Shown: in pieces, positions 20,059 to 29,519 of the stretch
Layout: each line of letters begins with the position of its first letter
Position numbering within the stretch: position 1 is the first letter of the stretch
Source of the DNA: Flavobacteriales bacterium
GTDB lineage: Bacteria; Bacteroidota; Bacteroidia; Flavobacteriales; BACL11
Assembly (NCBI GenBank): GCA_002696275.1
Contig: NZRO01000052.1
Location: 31,493-74,884, forward strand
Length of the DNA: 43,392 nucleotides
Reading direction: 5' to 3'
Notes under the pieces: model-generated
The model's database searches: none
What the model saw: the letters and a program-made list of their open reading frames with translations, nothing else
What the model was told of the DNA's origin: nothing
Position numbers and translations under genes: made by a program

Positions 20059-22995
20059 ATGAAACCTAAACAACTTTTAACAATTACTTTAATAGTATTA
20101 TCACTATCCTATATGGCAATTAATTTAAATTCAAATGAAAAAATGAAAATTGAAAATAATTACGAATATGTAGAAAACGATCCTTTAAATGCTAGAGTCT
20201 ATACTTTAGATAATGGATTAAAAGTATATTTGACTTCTTATGCTGATGCTCCTAGAGTTCAAACTAATATAGCGGTAAGAGCCGGTAGTAAAAATGATCC
20301 TTCTGAAGCGACTGGTTTAGCTCATTATCTAGAACATATGCTTTTTAAAGGAACAGATATTTATGGCACTTTAGATTTTGAAAAGGAAAAACCATTATTA
20401 GATAAAATTGAGGAATTATATGAAGAATATAGATCCATAGATATGTCAGATGTCAAAAACAGAGATATAGTATGGTCCCAAATAGATTCTATCTCTGGAG
20501 AAGCTGCAAAATATGCTATCGCTAACGAGTATGATAAAATGGTTACTGCACTTGGCGCAAAAGGAACAAATGCTTACACTTCTAACGAAAAGACAGTTTA
20601 TATAAACGATATTCCTTCTAATCAAATTGAAAAGTGGTTAAAATTAGAAGCGGAAAGATTCAGATATCCTGTGTTTAGATTATTCCATACTGAGTTAGAA
20701 ACTGTTTATGAAGAAAAAAATAGAGGTTTAGATAATGATGGAAGAAAAATGTTTGAGGCACTCTTAGATGGATTATTTCCAACACATCAATATGGTCAAC
20801 AAACAACAATTGGTACAATTGAGCATTTGAAAAATCCTTCATTACTTGAAATAAGAAAATATTTTGATAAATATTATGTGCCAAATAATATGGCAATCTG
20901 TTTATCAGGAGATTTTGATTATGATGAGACAATTAAATTAGTAGAAAAGTATTGGGGAGATTTTGAGCAAAAAGATAATCCTGTCTTTGATGTGATTCAA
21001 GAGGCTCCAATTAAAGAAGTCGTTACTAAAGAGGTCTGGGGACCGGAAGCTGAAAGATTATATATTGGCTTTCGTTTTGATGGGGCGAATACGGAACAAT
21101 CACGAATGTTAACAATGATAGATATGGTTTTATCTAATTCTTCTGCAGGGTTAATTGATCTAAACTTAAATCAATCTCAGAAAGTGATAGGAGGTGGTTG
21201 TTTTCCATTGGTAATGAAAGATTACTCTATTCATGGGTTTTATGGTAGCCCAAAACCAGATCAATCATTAGAAGATGTGAAGGATTTATTACTTTCTCAA
21301 ATAGAAGAAGTAAAGGAGGGAAATTTTCCTGATTGGTTAGTTAGTGCTATTATTTCCGATTTAAAATTAACTCAGATTAAAAAGCTGGAAACGAATATTG
21401 GAAGAGCTAATGAGTTTGTGGATGCTTTTATATTAGATATAACATGGGATGAACATCAAAACGAGATGTTGGAGTTAGAGAAAATAACAAAGCAAGATAT
21501 TGTTGATTTTGCGAATGCAAATTATTCTGATAATAATTATGTCGTTGTTTACAAGAGAAATGGTGAGGACACATCTATTCCAAAAGTGGAAAAACCTGTA
21601 ATTACTCCTGTTAATGTTAATAGAGATGATCAAACAGATTTTTTGATTAATTTATCTGAGGAGAAAGTAAAGGATATAGAGCCTGTTTTTCTGAATTTTG
21701 AAGAGGATATTAAAATTTCATCTGTAGGTGATGTAGAGTTATTGTATAAAGAAAATATAGAAAATGAAAGATTCAGATTGAATTATGTTATTGATATTGG
21801 AACAAATCATGATAATAGGCTAAAACTCGCTACAGATTACCTTAAATTTTTAGGCACTTATGAATTATCACCTGCTGAGGTTCAACAAGAGTTTTACAAG
21901 TTAGGTTGTGAAGTTTCTTTTCAATCCGGAAATGATAAAACACAGCTTTCTTTAAGTGGTTTGCAGTCAAATTTTGAGGCTTCTTTACAATTGTTTGAGG
22001 ATATCTTAGCGAACGCAAAGGCAGATAAGGTGGCTCTTGAAAATTTAAAATTAGCAACAATTAAAGAAAGGAATGATGCTAAACTAAATAAACAAACTAT
22101 TTTATGGTCTGCAATGATGAATTATGCTAAACATGGTGAGAATTCTGCTTTTAGAAATAAAATTTCTCAAGAGGAGTTAAATAATGTTACATCTTCTGAT
22201 CTATTAGATTTGATTAAAAATTTAACTTCTTATAGACATAGAATCACCTATTATGGTCCCGAGAAAATAAATGAAGTTTCTAATAGTTTAAATACACACC
22301 ATTCAAGTAATATTAATCTGAAACAAATTCCAGATGGAACAATCTACGAGGAATTACCTTTAGATATTCCTACAGTTTTTGTTGTAGATTACGAAATGCA
22401 ACAAGCTGAAATATTGTTACTTGCAAAAGGAGGAGAATTAAATGTATCAGATATTCCAAAAATAAAATTCCATAATTCTTATTTTGGTGGAGGAATGAGT
22501 TCTATTGTTTTTCAAGATATGAGAGAGTCGAAAGCTCTTGCTTATTCTGTATATAGCACTTACTCTGTACCTAAAGAACCAGGAAAAGCACACTATTCTT
22601 TCTCTTATGTAGGAACTCAGTCTGATAAACTGCAAGAAGCTTTATTAAGTATGACAGATTTGTTAGAAAATATGCCACAAGCTGATGAGAATATGAACAA
22701 TGCAAAGGAGGGTATTGAACAAAAAATCAGAACTGAGAGATTGACAAGATCAAAAGTGTTGTCAGAATATGAAAAAGCCAAAAAAATGGGAATTAATTAC
22801 GATATCAGAGAAGATGTTTATAATGAGGTTCAATCTTTTGATATGAATACACTTATTGATTTCCATAATAACTATGTTGCAGAAAAAAACAGAGTTGTAA
22901 TGATACTTGGTGATAAAGACAGGTTAGATATGGATGTGTTAAATGAGTATGGAGAAATTAAGTTTCTTACTCTTGAAGATATTTTTGGATATTAA
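20059..22995 (+). CDS. M16 family zinc metallopeptidase (pitrilysin-like, two-module)
   Basis: 978-residue predicted exported protease. The N-terminal hydrophobic segment (LLTITLIVLSLSYMAINL) is a signal peptide or anchor. The inverted zinc motif HYLEH (residues 89-93) sits in GLAHYLEHMLFKGT, and the distal glutamate ligand is in TVYEEKNRG around residue 218. The second half (from about residue 540) repeats the M16 fold without a zinc motif, ending SYVGTQSDKLQEALLSMTDLL, as in single-chain pitrilysin-type enzymes with one catalytic and one inactive half. It probably degrades peptides in the periplasm. Co-transcription with dnaX is likely from the 15-base gap and lack of a promoter box. Confidence 0.93.
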   Translation: MKPKQLLTITLIVLSLSYMAINLNSNEKMKIENNYEYVENDPLNARVYTLDNGLKVYLTSYADAPRVQTNIAVRAGSKNDPSEATGLAHYLEHMLFKGTDIYGTLDFEKEKPLLDKIEELYEEYRSIDMSDVKNRDIVWSQIDSISGEAAKYAIANEYDKMVTALGAKGTNAYTSNEKTVYINDIPSNQIEKWLKLEAERFRYPVFRLFHTELETVYEEKNRGLDNDGRKMFEALLDGLFPTHQYGQQTTIGTIEHLKNPSLLEIRKYFDKYYVPNNMAICLSGDFDYDETIKLVEKYWGDFEQKDNPVFDVIQEAPIKEVVTKEVWGPEAERLYIGFRFDGANTEQSRMLTMIDMVLSNSSAGLIDLNLNQSQKVIGGGCFPLVMKDYSIHGFYGSPKPDQSLEDVKDLLLSQIEEVKEGNFPDWLVSAIISDLKLTQIKKLETNIGRANEFVDAFILDITWDEHQNEMLELEKITKQDIVDFANANYSDNNYVVVYKRNGEDTSIPKVEKPVITPVNVNRDDQTDFLINLSEEKVKDIEPVFLNFEEDIKISSVGDVELLYKENIENERFRLNYVIDIGTNHDNRLKLATDYLKFLGTYELSPAEVQQEFYKLGCEVSFQSGNDKTQLSLSGLQSNFEASLQLFEDILANAKADKVALENLKLATIKERNDAKLNKQTILWSAMMNYAKHGENSAFRNKISQEELNNVTSSDLLDLIKNLTSYRHRITYYGPEKINEVSNSLNTHHSSNINLKQIPDGTIYEELPLDIPTVFVVDYEMQQAEILLLAKGGELNVSDIPKIKFHNSYFGGGMSSIVFQDMRESKALAYSVYSTYSVPKEPGKAHYSFSYVGTQSDKLQEALLSMTDLLENMPQADENMNNAKEGIEQKIRTERLTRSKVLSEYEKAKKMGINYDIREDVYNEVQSFDMNTLIDFHNNYVAEKNRVVMILGDKDRLDMDVLNEYGEIKFLTLEDIFGY

Positions 22996-23024
22996 TAAAA
23001 TTGTAAATAAGTAAACGAGAATTG

Positions 23025-25253
23025 ATGAGTAATAATAAATTAAAAATAATTTATACAAAAACGGATGAAGCGCCTATGCTTGCTACTCATTCTTTTTTAC
23101 CGATTGTAAGTGCGTTTGTGAAAAATGCGGGGATTGAGTTAGAAACTAAAGACATCTCTCTTGCCGCAAGGGTGTTAGCTGCATTCCCAGAGTATTTAGA
23201 TGAAGAAGATAGAGTTAATGACGCTTTATCCGAATTGGCAGATTTAGTGAAAGAGCCAGAGGCAAATATTATAAAACTACCAAATATTTCAGCTTCTGTT
23301 CCTCAGTTAAAAGCAACAATCATAGAGTTGCAATCAAAGGGATTGAATGTTCCAGATTATCCAGAATTGCCAAGTTCTGAAGAGGAAAAGAAAATTCAGG
23401 CAAGATATAACAAAGTGAAAGGTTCTGCTGTAAATCCAGTTTTAAGAGAAGGGAATTCAGACAGAAGAGCGCCTAAAGCGGTAAAAAATTATGCAAAGAT
23501 AAATCCTCATTCTATGGGAGAGTGGAGTTCTCATTCAAGAACTCATGTTTCAACTATGACTGAAGGAGATTTTTTTCATAATGAAAAATCTATTTGCGTG
23601 GAGAGTGCTACAACTGTAAAAATTGATTTTATTTCAAAAGAAGGTAAGAATTTTGTATTAAAAGATTCGGTACCACTATTATCAAATGAAATTATCGACG
23701 CATCTGTGATGAGTAAGAAATCTTTACTTTGTTTTTTAAAAAAAGAAATAAAAGATGCTAAAGATTCCGGAATTCTACTTTCGTTACATATGAAGGCGAC
23801 AATGATGAAGGTCTCAGATCCAATTATTTTTTCTTATGCCGTAAAAGTATTTTTTTCTGATTTGATTGAAAAACACTCTAAAACATTTGATGAGATTGGA
23901 GTAGATTTCAAGAATGGTTTTGGTGACTTAATAAGTAAAATTCAAAATCTACCAATTGATACAAAACGACAGATAGAAAGAGATATTGAGATTGCATTTG
24001 AGAATAATGCAAATCTCGCAATGGTAGATTCTGACAAAGGAATAACAAATCTTCATGTACCATCAGATGTAATTATTGATGCTTCTATGCCTGCAATGAT
24101 AAGAAACTCAGGTCAGATGTGGAATAAAGATAATAAAACAGAAGACACAAAAGCAATTATACCTGATAGTTCTTATGCTAGTGTATATTCCGCTACTATT
24201 GATTTTTGTAAAAAGTATGGAGCATTTAATCCAAAAACAATGGGTACGGTACCAAATGTTGGTTTAATGGCTCAAAAGGCAGAAGAGTATGGATCGCATG
24301 ATAAGACTTTTGAAATTGCTGAAAAAGGAACTGTTAGAGTGGTAGATTCATTTGGAGAGATATTGATTCAGCATAATGTAGAAGAGGGAGATATCTGGAG
24401 AATGTGTCAAACAAAAGATGATCCAATTAAAGATTGGGTAAAACTGGCTGTAAATAGAGCTAAAGCTACTAATTGGCCAGCTGTTTTTTGGTTAAATAAA
24501 AATAGAGCTCATGATGCAGAATTAATTAAAAAGGTAAATAATTACTTACAAGATCATGATACTAAAAACTTAGATTTAAGAGTTTTATCTCCATATGACG
24601 CTACGATTTTCACATTACATAGACTTAAAGAAGGTAAAAATACTATTTCTGTATCTGGTAATGTACTAAGAGATTACCTTACGGATTTATTTCCTATTTT
24701 AGAATTGGGCACTTCAGCAAAAATGCTTTCTATTGTTCCTTTAATGAATGGAGGGGGGTTGTTTGAAACTGGCGCAGGAGGATCAGCACCAAAACATGTT
24801 CATCAATTACTTTCAGAAGGGCATTTAAGATGGGATTCTCTTGGTGAGTTCTTAGCTTTAATTGAATCCTTAAGACATCTTGCGGAGGTAAATGGAAATA
24901 ATAAAGCGAAATTAATGTCAGATACTTTAGAAAATGCTACAGAAAAATTACTTAAAACTGGTAAATCACCTAAAAGAAAAGTCGGAGAGTTAGATAATAG
25001 AGGGTCACATTATTATTTAGCGAAATATTGGGCAGAGGAATTGTCCTCTCAGACTGAACAGATTGATTTAAAAGAAATATTTTTATTAGTATCTGATAAA
25101 TTAAATTCCTTTGAAGATGTAATAGTTGAGGAACTTAATAATTCTCAAGGAAATAAAGAAGATATTGATGGCTATTATTATCCTAATACAGATTTAGTGT
25201 ATAGTGTTATGAGACCAAGTAATTCGTTAAATGAAATAGTGAACGACTTATAG
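23025..25253 (+). CDS. icd: NADP-dependent isocitrate dehydrogenase, monomeric type
   Basis: TCA-cycle enzyme oxidising isocitrate to 2-oxoglutarate with NADP. At 742 residues it is the monomeric (about 80 kDa) class, unrelated in length to the dimeric Icd. Opening [52 protein letters not shown]; later blocks [44 protein letters not shown] and [22 protein letters not shown] are family signatures. The ORF track begins at a TTG (23022) immediately before the ATG at 23025; the ATG is preferred. It ends 4 bases from the convergent cdaA. Confidence 0.96.
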   Translation: MSNNKLKIIYTKTDEAPMLATHSFLPIVSAFVKNAGIELETKDISLAARVLAAFPEYLDEEDRVNDALSELADLVKEPEANIIKLPNISASVPQLKATIIELQSKGLNVPDYPELPSSEEEKKIQARYNKVKGSAVNPVLREGNSDRRAPKAVKNYAKINPHSMGEWSSHSRTHVSTMTEGDFFHNEKSICVESATTVKIDFISKEGKNFVLKDSVPLLSNEIIDASVMSKKSLLCFLKKEIKDAKDSGILLSLHMKATMMKVSDPIIFSYAVKVFFSDLIEKHSKTFDEIGVDFKNGFGDLISKIQNLPIDTKRQIERDIEIAFENNANLAMVDSDKGITNLHVPSDVIIDASMPAMIRNSGQMWNKDNKTEDTKAIIPDSSYASVYSATIDFCKKYGAFNPKTMGTVPNVGLMAQKAEEYGSHDKTFEIAEKGTVRVVDSFGEILIQHNVEEGDIWRMCQTKDDPIKDWVKLAVNRAKATNWPAVFWLNKNRAHDAELIKKVNNYLQDHDTKNLDLRVLSPYDATIFTLHRLKEGKNTISVSGNVLRDYLTDLFPILELGTSAKMLSIVPLMNGGGLFETGAGGSAPKHVHQLLSEGHLRWDSLGEFLALIESLRHLAEVNGNNKAKLMSDTLENATEKLLKTGKSPKRKVGELDNRGSHYYLAKYWAEELSSQTEQIDLKEIFLLVSDKLNSFEDVIVEELNNSQGNKEDIDGYYYPNTDLVYSVMRPSNSLNEIVNDL

Positions 25254-25257
25254 ATTT

Positions 25258-26049
25258 TTAGTTTATCTTATTAATTATGTTTCTAAGTTGTATTTCGCTT
25301 AAATCTAATTTAATTTTTCCATTTTGAGTACAGGAAATTTTTCCATTCTGTTCAGAAATAATAATTGTTAATGCATCCGAATATTCAGAAATCCCAACCG
25401 CAGCCCTATGTCTCATTCCTAATTCTCCAGGAAAATCGTCATCATTAGTTACGGGTAATATACATCTAGCGGCTACAATTCTATTGTTTCTGATTACAAT
25501 AGCTCCATCATGTAATGGAGAGTTTTTGTAAAAAATGCTTTCGATTAATGGGTAGCTAATTTTACTATCAATTTGAATTGCATTTTCGCAAATAAAACTT
25601 AAATCATCTGTTTGTGTAATAACAATAATTGCTCCAGTTTTTGTTTTTTGAAATTCTCTACAAGCTTTTAAAATTGCTTTAATATTTAAATTTCCTTCAT
25701 TTTCAGAATTGAAGAATTTTAATAGATGTTTGTTTTTAATCAATTTCCCTTTTCCTAACTGACTTAGATATTTTCTTATTTCTTGTTGAAATAAAATTAC
25801 AATAACAATAAAAGTAATACTTATAAATCCTCCTAGGATTTGTGTGATAAATTTCATTCTGAGAACATCAACAAGTTGATATAAAAAGTAAATTGCGATA
25901 AGGCTGAAAAAAATATTGATAGCCGCAGTTCCTCTGGCTAACTTATATAATCTGTAAAGCAAATAGGATACTAAACTCAAATCAATAATATCCATGATGG
26001 AAATATCATATGATCCTATAGTAAAGATTGATTCCCAAATTATATCCAT
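25258..26049 (-). CDS. cdaA: Diadenylate cyclase CdaA
   Basis: Membrane enzyme making the second messenger c-di-AMP from two ATP. Three N-terminal hydrophobic helices (within residues 20-90) precede a DisA_N-type cyclase domain with the catalytic DGA (residues 181-183, in SPLHDGAIVIRNN) and RHR (213-215, in LGMRHRAAVGISEYSDAL). Both motifs are intact, so it should be active. The 263-residue length is normal for CdaA. It follows folP after 3 bases on the same strand, an arrangement seen in other Bacteroidota; no CdaR-like regulator is adjacent. Confidence 0.95.
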   Translation of the reverse strand: MDIIWESIFTIGSYDISIMDIIDLSLVSYLLYRLYKLARGTAAINIFFSLIAIYFLYQLVDVLRMKFITQILGGFISITFIVIVILFQQEIRKYLSQLGKGKLIKNKHLLKFFNSENEGNLNIKAILKACREFQKTKTGAIIVITQTDDLSFICENAIQIDSKISYPLIESIFYKNSPLHDGAIVIRNNRIVAARCILPVTNDDDFPGELGMRHRAAVGISEYSDALTIIISEQNGKISCTQNGKIKLDLSEIQLRNIINKIN

Positions 26050-26052
26050 AAA

Positions 26053-26874
26053 TTATTTGTTTTTTGCGAAATTAGTAATTTTTATGCACTCTACAGCTTC
26101 TTTTACATCATGAACTCTTAAGATGTTAGCTCCTTTTGTTAGAGAAAGAGTATTTGTTATAGTTGTTCCATTTAAAGCGGATTCTGGTTCGCATTCTAAT
26201 AAATTATATATCATACTTTTTCTGCTAGTGCCAATTAATATAGGAACTTTAAGAGATTTAAATTTATCTAAGTTATTAAGAATTTCGTAATTATGGTTAA
26301 TTGTTTTGCCAAAACCAAATCCAGGATCTATAATAAGATTATTGATTCCAAGTTTTTTAAGGATTTTAATTTTCTTTTCAAAGTAGGATAATATATCATC
26401 AACTACATTGTGATATACAGGTTTTTTTTGCATGTTTTTTGGAGTATTTTGCATATGCATTATTATGTAGGGTACATTGTATTTTGCGATGACAGAAAAC
26501 ATTTTTTCGTCTAAATCTCCAGCTGAAATATCGTTAATAATATCTGCTCCATTGTTAATACTTTTTTCGGCAATTTCAGATCTATAAGTATCGATTGAAA
26601 TTAATATATCATTAAACTCATCTCTAAGTGCTATTAAAACATCTTTTAATTTGCCCCATTCTTCTTCCTTTGAAATCTCTTCACTTCCTGGTTTTGAGGA
26701 TTGAGCTCCTAAATCAATTATCCCTGCTCCCTCTTCAATCATTTTTCTAGCTTGTTCAATTGCTTTTTCTGTAGTATTATATTTTTTACCATCAAAAAAA
26801 GAATTGTTGGTAAGATTTAAAATTCCCATTACCATTTTTGTTGATAAGTCTATTTTATTCTGTTTTTTCTTCAT
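26053..26874 (-). CDS. folP: Dihydropteroate synthase
   Basis: Condenses p-aminobenzoate with dihydropterin pyrophosphate in folate synthesis; TIM-barrel enzyme and sulfonamide target. Conserved blocks include SIDTYRSEIAEKSINNGADIINDISAGD, PYIIMHMQNTPKNMQ, LIIDPGFGFGKTINHN, PILIGTSRKSMI and ILRVHDVKEAVE. Loop 1, usually NVTPDSFSDGG, reads NLTNNSFFDGKKY here (residues 20-32): the metal-contacting Asn20 is kept but Pro-Asp is Asn-Asn. Other active-site positions look normal, so it is probably functional. It is 273 aa and forms a two-gene unit with cdaA, divergent from the DUF1599 gene. Confidence 0.93.
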   Translation of the reverse strand: MKKKQNKIDLSTKMVMGILNLTNNSFFDGKKYNTTEKAIEQARKMIEEGAGIIDLGAQSSKPGSEEISKEEEWGKLKDVLIALRDEFNDILISIDTYRSEIAEKSINNGADIINDISAGDLDEKMFSVIAKYNVPYIIMHMQNTPKNMQKKPVYHNVVDDILSYFEKKIKILKKLGINNLIIDPGFGFGKTINHNYEILNNLDKFKSLKVPILIGTSRKSMIYNLLECEPESALNGTTITNTLSLTKGANILRVHDVKEAVECIKITNFAKNK

Positions 26875-26896
26875 TTTGATTACTTGTAAAAAGATG

Positions 26897-26904
26897 TATA
26901 TTTC
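26897..26904 (+). promoter_or_regulatory. -7-like box upstream of the DUF1599 gene
   Basis: TATATTTC matches TAnnTTTG except for the last base and ends 23 bases before the ATG at 26928, in the 53-bp gap divergent to folP. It would drive the DUF1599-BT_3928-permease-tpiA-prmA cluster. Confidence 0.4.
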
Positions 26905-26927
26905 GGCTTTATTATTTAAAAATATTT

Positions 26928-27473
26928 ATGGAAAAAACTATATCCGAATTTGATTCAATAATAAAAAAATGTGAGGACATTTTTGCTAAAAAGATGAAAG
27001 ATTATGGTTCAGCTTGGAGAATTCTTAGAATCAGTTCTCTTACAGATCAGATTTTTATAAAAGCACAACGCATAAGAAGTATTGAAGAAAAAGGTTCTCA
27101 AAGAGTAGCAGAAGGAGTCATGAGTGAATTTATTGGAATAGTAAATTATTCCATAATTGGACTGATTCAATTAGATTTAGGTGTTTCGGAACAATCTGAA
27201 GAATTGAAGTATGATGAAGCTATGAATTTGTTTGAAAAATATGCAATACAAGCTAAAGAATTGATGTTAAATAAGAACCATGATTATGGTGAAGCTTGGA
27301 GAGATATGAGAGTGAGTTCTCTTACAGATTTAATTCTTCAAAAATTATTGAGAGTAAAACAGATTGAAGATAATAAGGGGAATACAATCATTTCCGAAGG
27401 AATTGACGCTAATTATTTAGACATGTTAAACTATTCAGTATTTGCATTAATAAAACTTAAAAAACCATTATGA
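26928..27473 (+). CDS. DUF1599 domain-containing protein (duplicated domain)
   Basis: 181-residue cytosolic protein made of two tandem DUF1599 units. The first has KDYGSAWRILRISSLTDQIFIKAQRIRSIEEKG...VMSEFIGIVNYSIIGLIQL. The second has HDYGEAWRDMRVSSLTDLILQKLLRVKQIEDNKG...DANYLDMLNYSVFALIKL. DUF1599 proteins are often described as nucleotide-modification-associated, but no reaction is established that I can cite. The duplicated form next to BT_3928-type and tpiA genes is a conserved Bacteroidota arrangement. It overlaps the next gene by 4 bases (ATGA). Confidence 0.9.
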   Translation: MEKTISEFDSIIKKCEDIFAKKMKDYGSAWRILRISSLTDQIFIKAQRIRSIEEKGSQRVAEGVMSEFIGIVNYSIIGLIQLDLGVSEQSEELKYDEAMNLFEKYAIQAKELMLNKNHDYGEAWRDMRVSSLTDLILQKLLRVKQIEDNKGNTIISEGIDANYLDMLNYSVFALIKLKKPL

Positions 27474-28423
27474 AAACTACAGAACAAAAAATAATTTTTT
27501 CTTTAAGAATATTAATTTCAGGCTTGTTTTTACTTTCGGCAATTGCAAAATTATATCCAACACCAATTTTTGGAATTACAAAGGTTTTTGAACAAGGACA
27601 ATTAATTCCAATGGGATTTTCAGAATCCTTAGCCCCTTATTTTTCTAGATTTATTATTGGTGCCGAGATATTTTTATCTATTACAATGTTATTTAATAAT
27701 TATTTGAAAAGATTGATTGTTCCTTTATCTTTTGCAATGGTTACGATATTTAGTATTCATCTCTCAACTCAAATTTTTGGAGATTCTGAGAATTGTGGAT
27801 GCTTTGGAGATTTAATTCCTATGACTCCACTACAAGCTCTAATTAAGAATATAATTACTTTGGTAATATTAGCTGTTATTTATAAAAAATCTACTGATGT
27901 TAGAGAGAAGTTTCAAAGATTGGTTATTCTGTTTTTATTAATATCAACCTTAATGTTCTCTTTAATTCCAATATCTTATCAATCAAAATCTTTAGAGGGA
28001 GCAGCTTCTTCTGATGAATTTCTTTTATATGTAGAGAGTGATGAATTTAGTAGAGGTTTAGGCCCAAAGATTCTTTGTTTTTTCGATGCGGGATGTGAAC
28101 ACTGTCAGCATTCAGCAAGAAGTTTGGATTCTCTTTCTAAATTAAATGAGAGTTTTCCACCTGTACATATTGTTTTTTCTGATACAGAAGAAGCAAAGAT
28201 TCCGGAATTTTTTGAAGTAGCAGGAAAAGAATACCCCTATCAAGTTATGCCATTTGCAAATTACGAAACAGATGAGGTGGATAGTTATATGGAGATAACT
28301 TTTCCAGATTATGATAATCCTGTTATTATTTTATATGATGGAAATAGACAAGTTAAGTTGTACGCTGGTACATCAGAAAATGAGTTTAGTGCTGAGGACT
28401 TAAATAGAATTCTATACGAATAA
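27470..28423 (+). CDS. BT_3928-family protein: DoxX/MauE-like membrane domain plus thioredoxin-like domain
   Basis: 317 residues. The N-terminal half has about four helices (IIFSLRILISGLFLLSAIAKL, FIIGAEIFLSITMLF, LIVPLSFAMVTIFSIHLST, ALIKNIITLVILAVIY) and a loop Cys pair in ENCGCFGDL (C109, C111), like MauE/DoxX redox membrane proteins. After a further helix (about 150-170) comes a periplasmic thioredoxin-like domain with the active-site motif CEHC (209-212) in CFFDAGCEHCQHSARSLDSL. This suggests electron transfer to or from periplasmic thiols; direction and partner are unknown. It overlaps the DUF1599 gene by 4 bases. Confidence 0.88.
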   Translation: MKTTEQKIIFSLRILISGLFLLSAIAKLYPTPIFGITKVFEQGQLIPMGFSESLAPYFSRFIIGAEIFLSITMLFNNYLKRLIVPLSFAMVTIFSIHLSTQIFGDSENCGCFGDLIPMTPLQALIKNIITLVILAVIYKKSTDVREKFQRLVILFLLISTLMFSLIPISYQSKSLEGAASSDEFLLYVESDEFSRGLGPKILCFFDAGCEHCQHSARSLDSLSKLNESFPPVHIVFSDTEEAKIPEFFEVAGKEYPYQVMPFANYETDEVDSYMEITFPDYDNPVIILYDGNRQVKLYAGTSENEFSAEDLNRILYE

Positions 28424-28430
28424 ATTATTT

Positions 28431-29519
28431 GTGACAAAATACATTGTTAAAAAAATGTTTTACGGATTCCTTGTATTATGGGGAGTTATAAGTCTTGTTT
28501 TCTTTTTATTTCAGGTAATGCCAGGTGATCCAGCTCGAATGATGCTTTCTCAAAGAGAAGATTCTAAGCAGTTAGAGGTAATTAAAGAGCAATATGGTTT
28601 TGATAAACCAGTATTAATACAATATTTTTTATATCTAAATGACATATCTCCTGTCTCGATTCATGATATTTCAGATGAAAATAGCTATACTTATTTATCC
28701 GAAAGAAAATATAATTTTATCTCAATTCTTTCATTTAAAAATAGAAGTATAGTTGTTAAATTTCCTTATTTAAGAGAATCATTTGTAAAAAGGGGGAAGA
28801 CGGTTAATTCTGTTATTTCTGAAACATTTCCACTTACTATTATTTTAGCACTTAGTTCTATAATTTTTGCAATTATTATTGGTCTGTCATTAGGGGTAGT
28901 GACTGCTTTATATAAAGATACATTTTTAGATAGATCCATATTGTTTTTTTCTGTGTTTGGAATGTCTTTACCTTCTTTTTTCATTTCCATAATAATAGCT
29001 TGGTTTTTTGCATTTATATTACATGATTTTACAGGACTAAGTATGACAGGAAGTTTGTTCGAAGTTGACGATTATGGTAGGGGTACTTATTTAAATTTAA
29101 AGAATTTAATTTTACCAGCACTAACATTAGGGATTAGACCTCTATCTGTAATTATTCAATTAAGTCGAAGCTCCATGTTAGAAGTATTGAAGATGGATTA
29201 TATTCGAACTGCTAGTGCAAAAGGACTTTCTAGATTTATGGTAGTTTTCAAACATGCATTGAGAAACTCATTAAATCCCATTGTTACCGTAGTATCAGGA
29301 TGGTTTGCATCTCTGTTGGCTGGAGCTGTTTTTGTAGAGTACATTTTTGCGTGGAACGGAATAGGAAAAGAACTAGTTGACGCTTTAAATAATCTTGATA
29401 TGCCTATAGTTATGGGTTCAGTTTTGATTATTTCATTAGTTTTTGTTATTATTAATATAATGGTTGATATTACTTATGCTGTTATTGATCCCAGAAATAG
29501 ATTAAATAAAATAAAATGA
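28431..29519 (+). CDS. ABC transporter permease, dipeptide/oligopeptide (DppB-like) type
   Basis: Inner-membrane permease of 362 residues. The opening VKKMFYGFLVLWGVISLVFFLFQVMPGDPARMMLSQREDSKQLEVIKEQYGFDKPVLIQY is typical of DppB/OppB. The cytoplasmic EAA loop is seen in YIRTASAKGLSRFMVVFKHALRNSLNPIVTVVSGWF. Between the first and second helices there is a periplasmic segment of about 80 residues (about 60-135). The start is GTG. The partner permease, ATPases and binding protein of this transporter class are not in the window. It lies 7 bases after the BT_3928 gene and overlaps tpiA by 4 bases, so it is embedded in the cluster. Confidence 0.9.
   Translation: MTKYIVKKMFYGFLVLWGVISLVFFLFQVMPGDPARMMLSQREDSKQLEVIKEQYGFDKPVLIQYFLYLNDISPVSIHDISDENSYTYLSERKYNFISILSFKNRSIVVKFPYLRESFVKRGKTVNSVISETFPLTIILALSSIIFAIIIGLSLGVVTALYKDTFLDRSILFFSVFGMSLPSFFISIIIAWFFAFILHDFTGLSMTGSLFEVDDYGRGTYLNLKNLILPALTLGIRPLSVIIQLSRSSMLEVLKMDYIRTASAKGLSRFMVVFKHALRNSLNPIVTVVSGWFASLLAGAVFVEYIFAWNGIGKELVDALNNLDMPIVMGSVLIISLVFVIINIMVDITYAVIDPRNRLNKIK

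Noticed and set aside
20675-22635. Minus-strand ORFs within the M16 peptidase gene
   Set aside because: Antisense shadows; the plus-strand protein is continuous and conserved.
23022-23024. TTG start of icd given by the ORF track
   Set aside because: The next codon is ATG at 23025, a better start in the same place.
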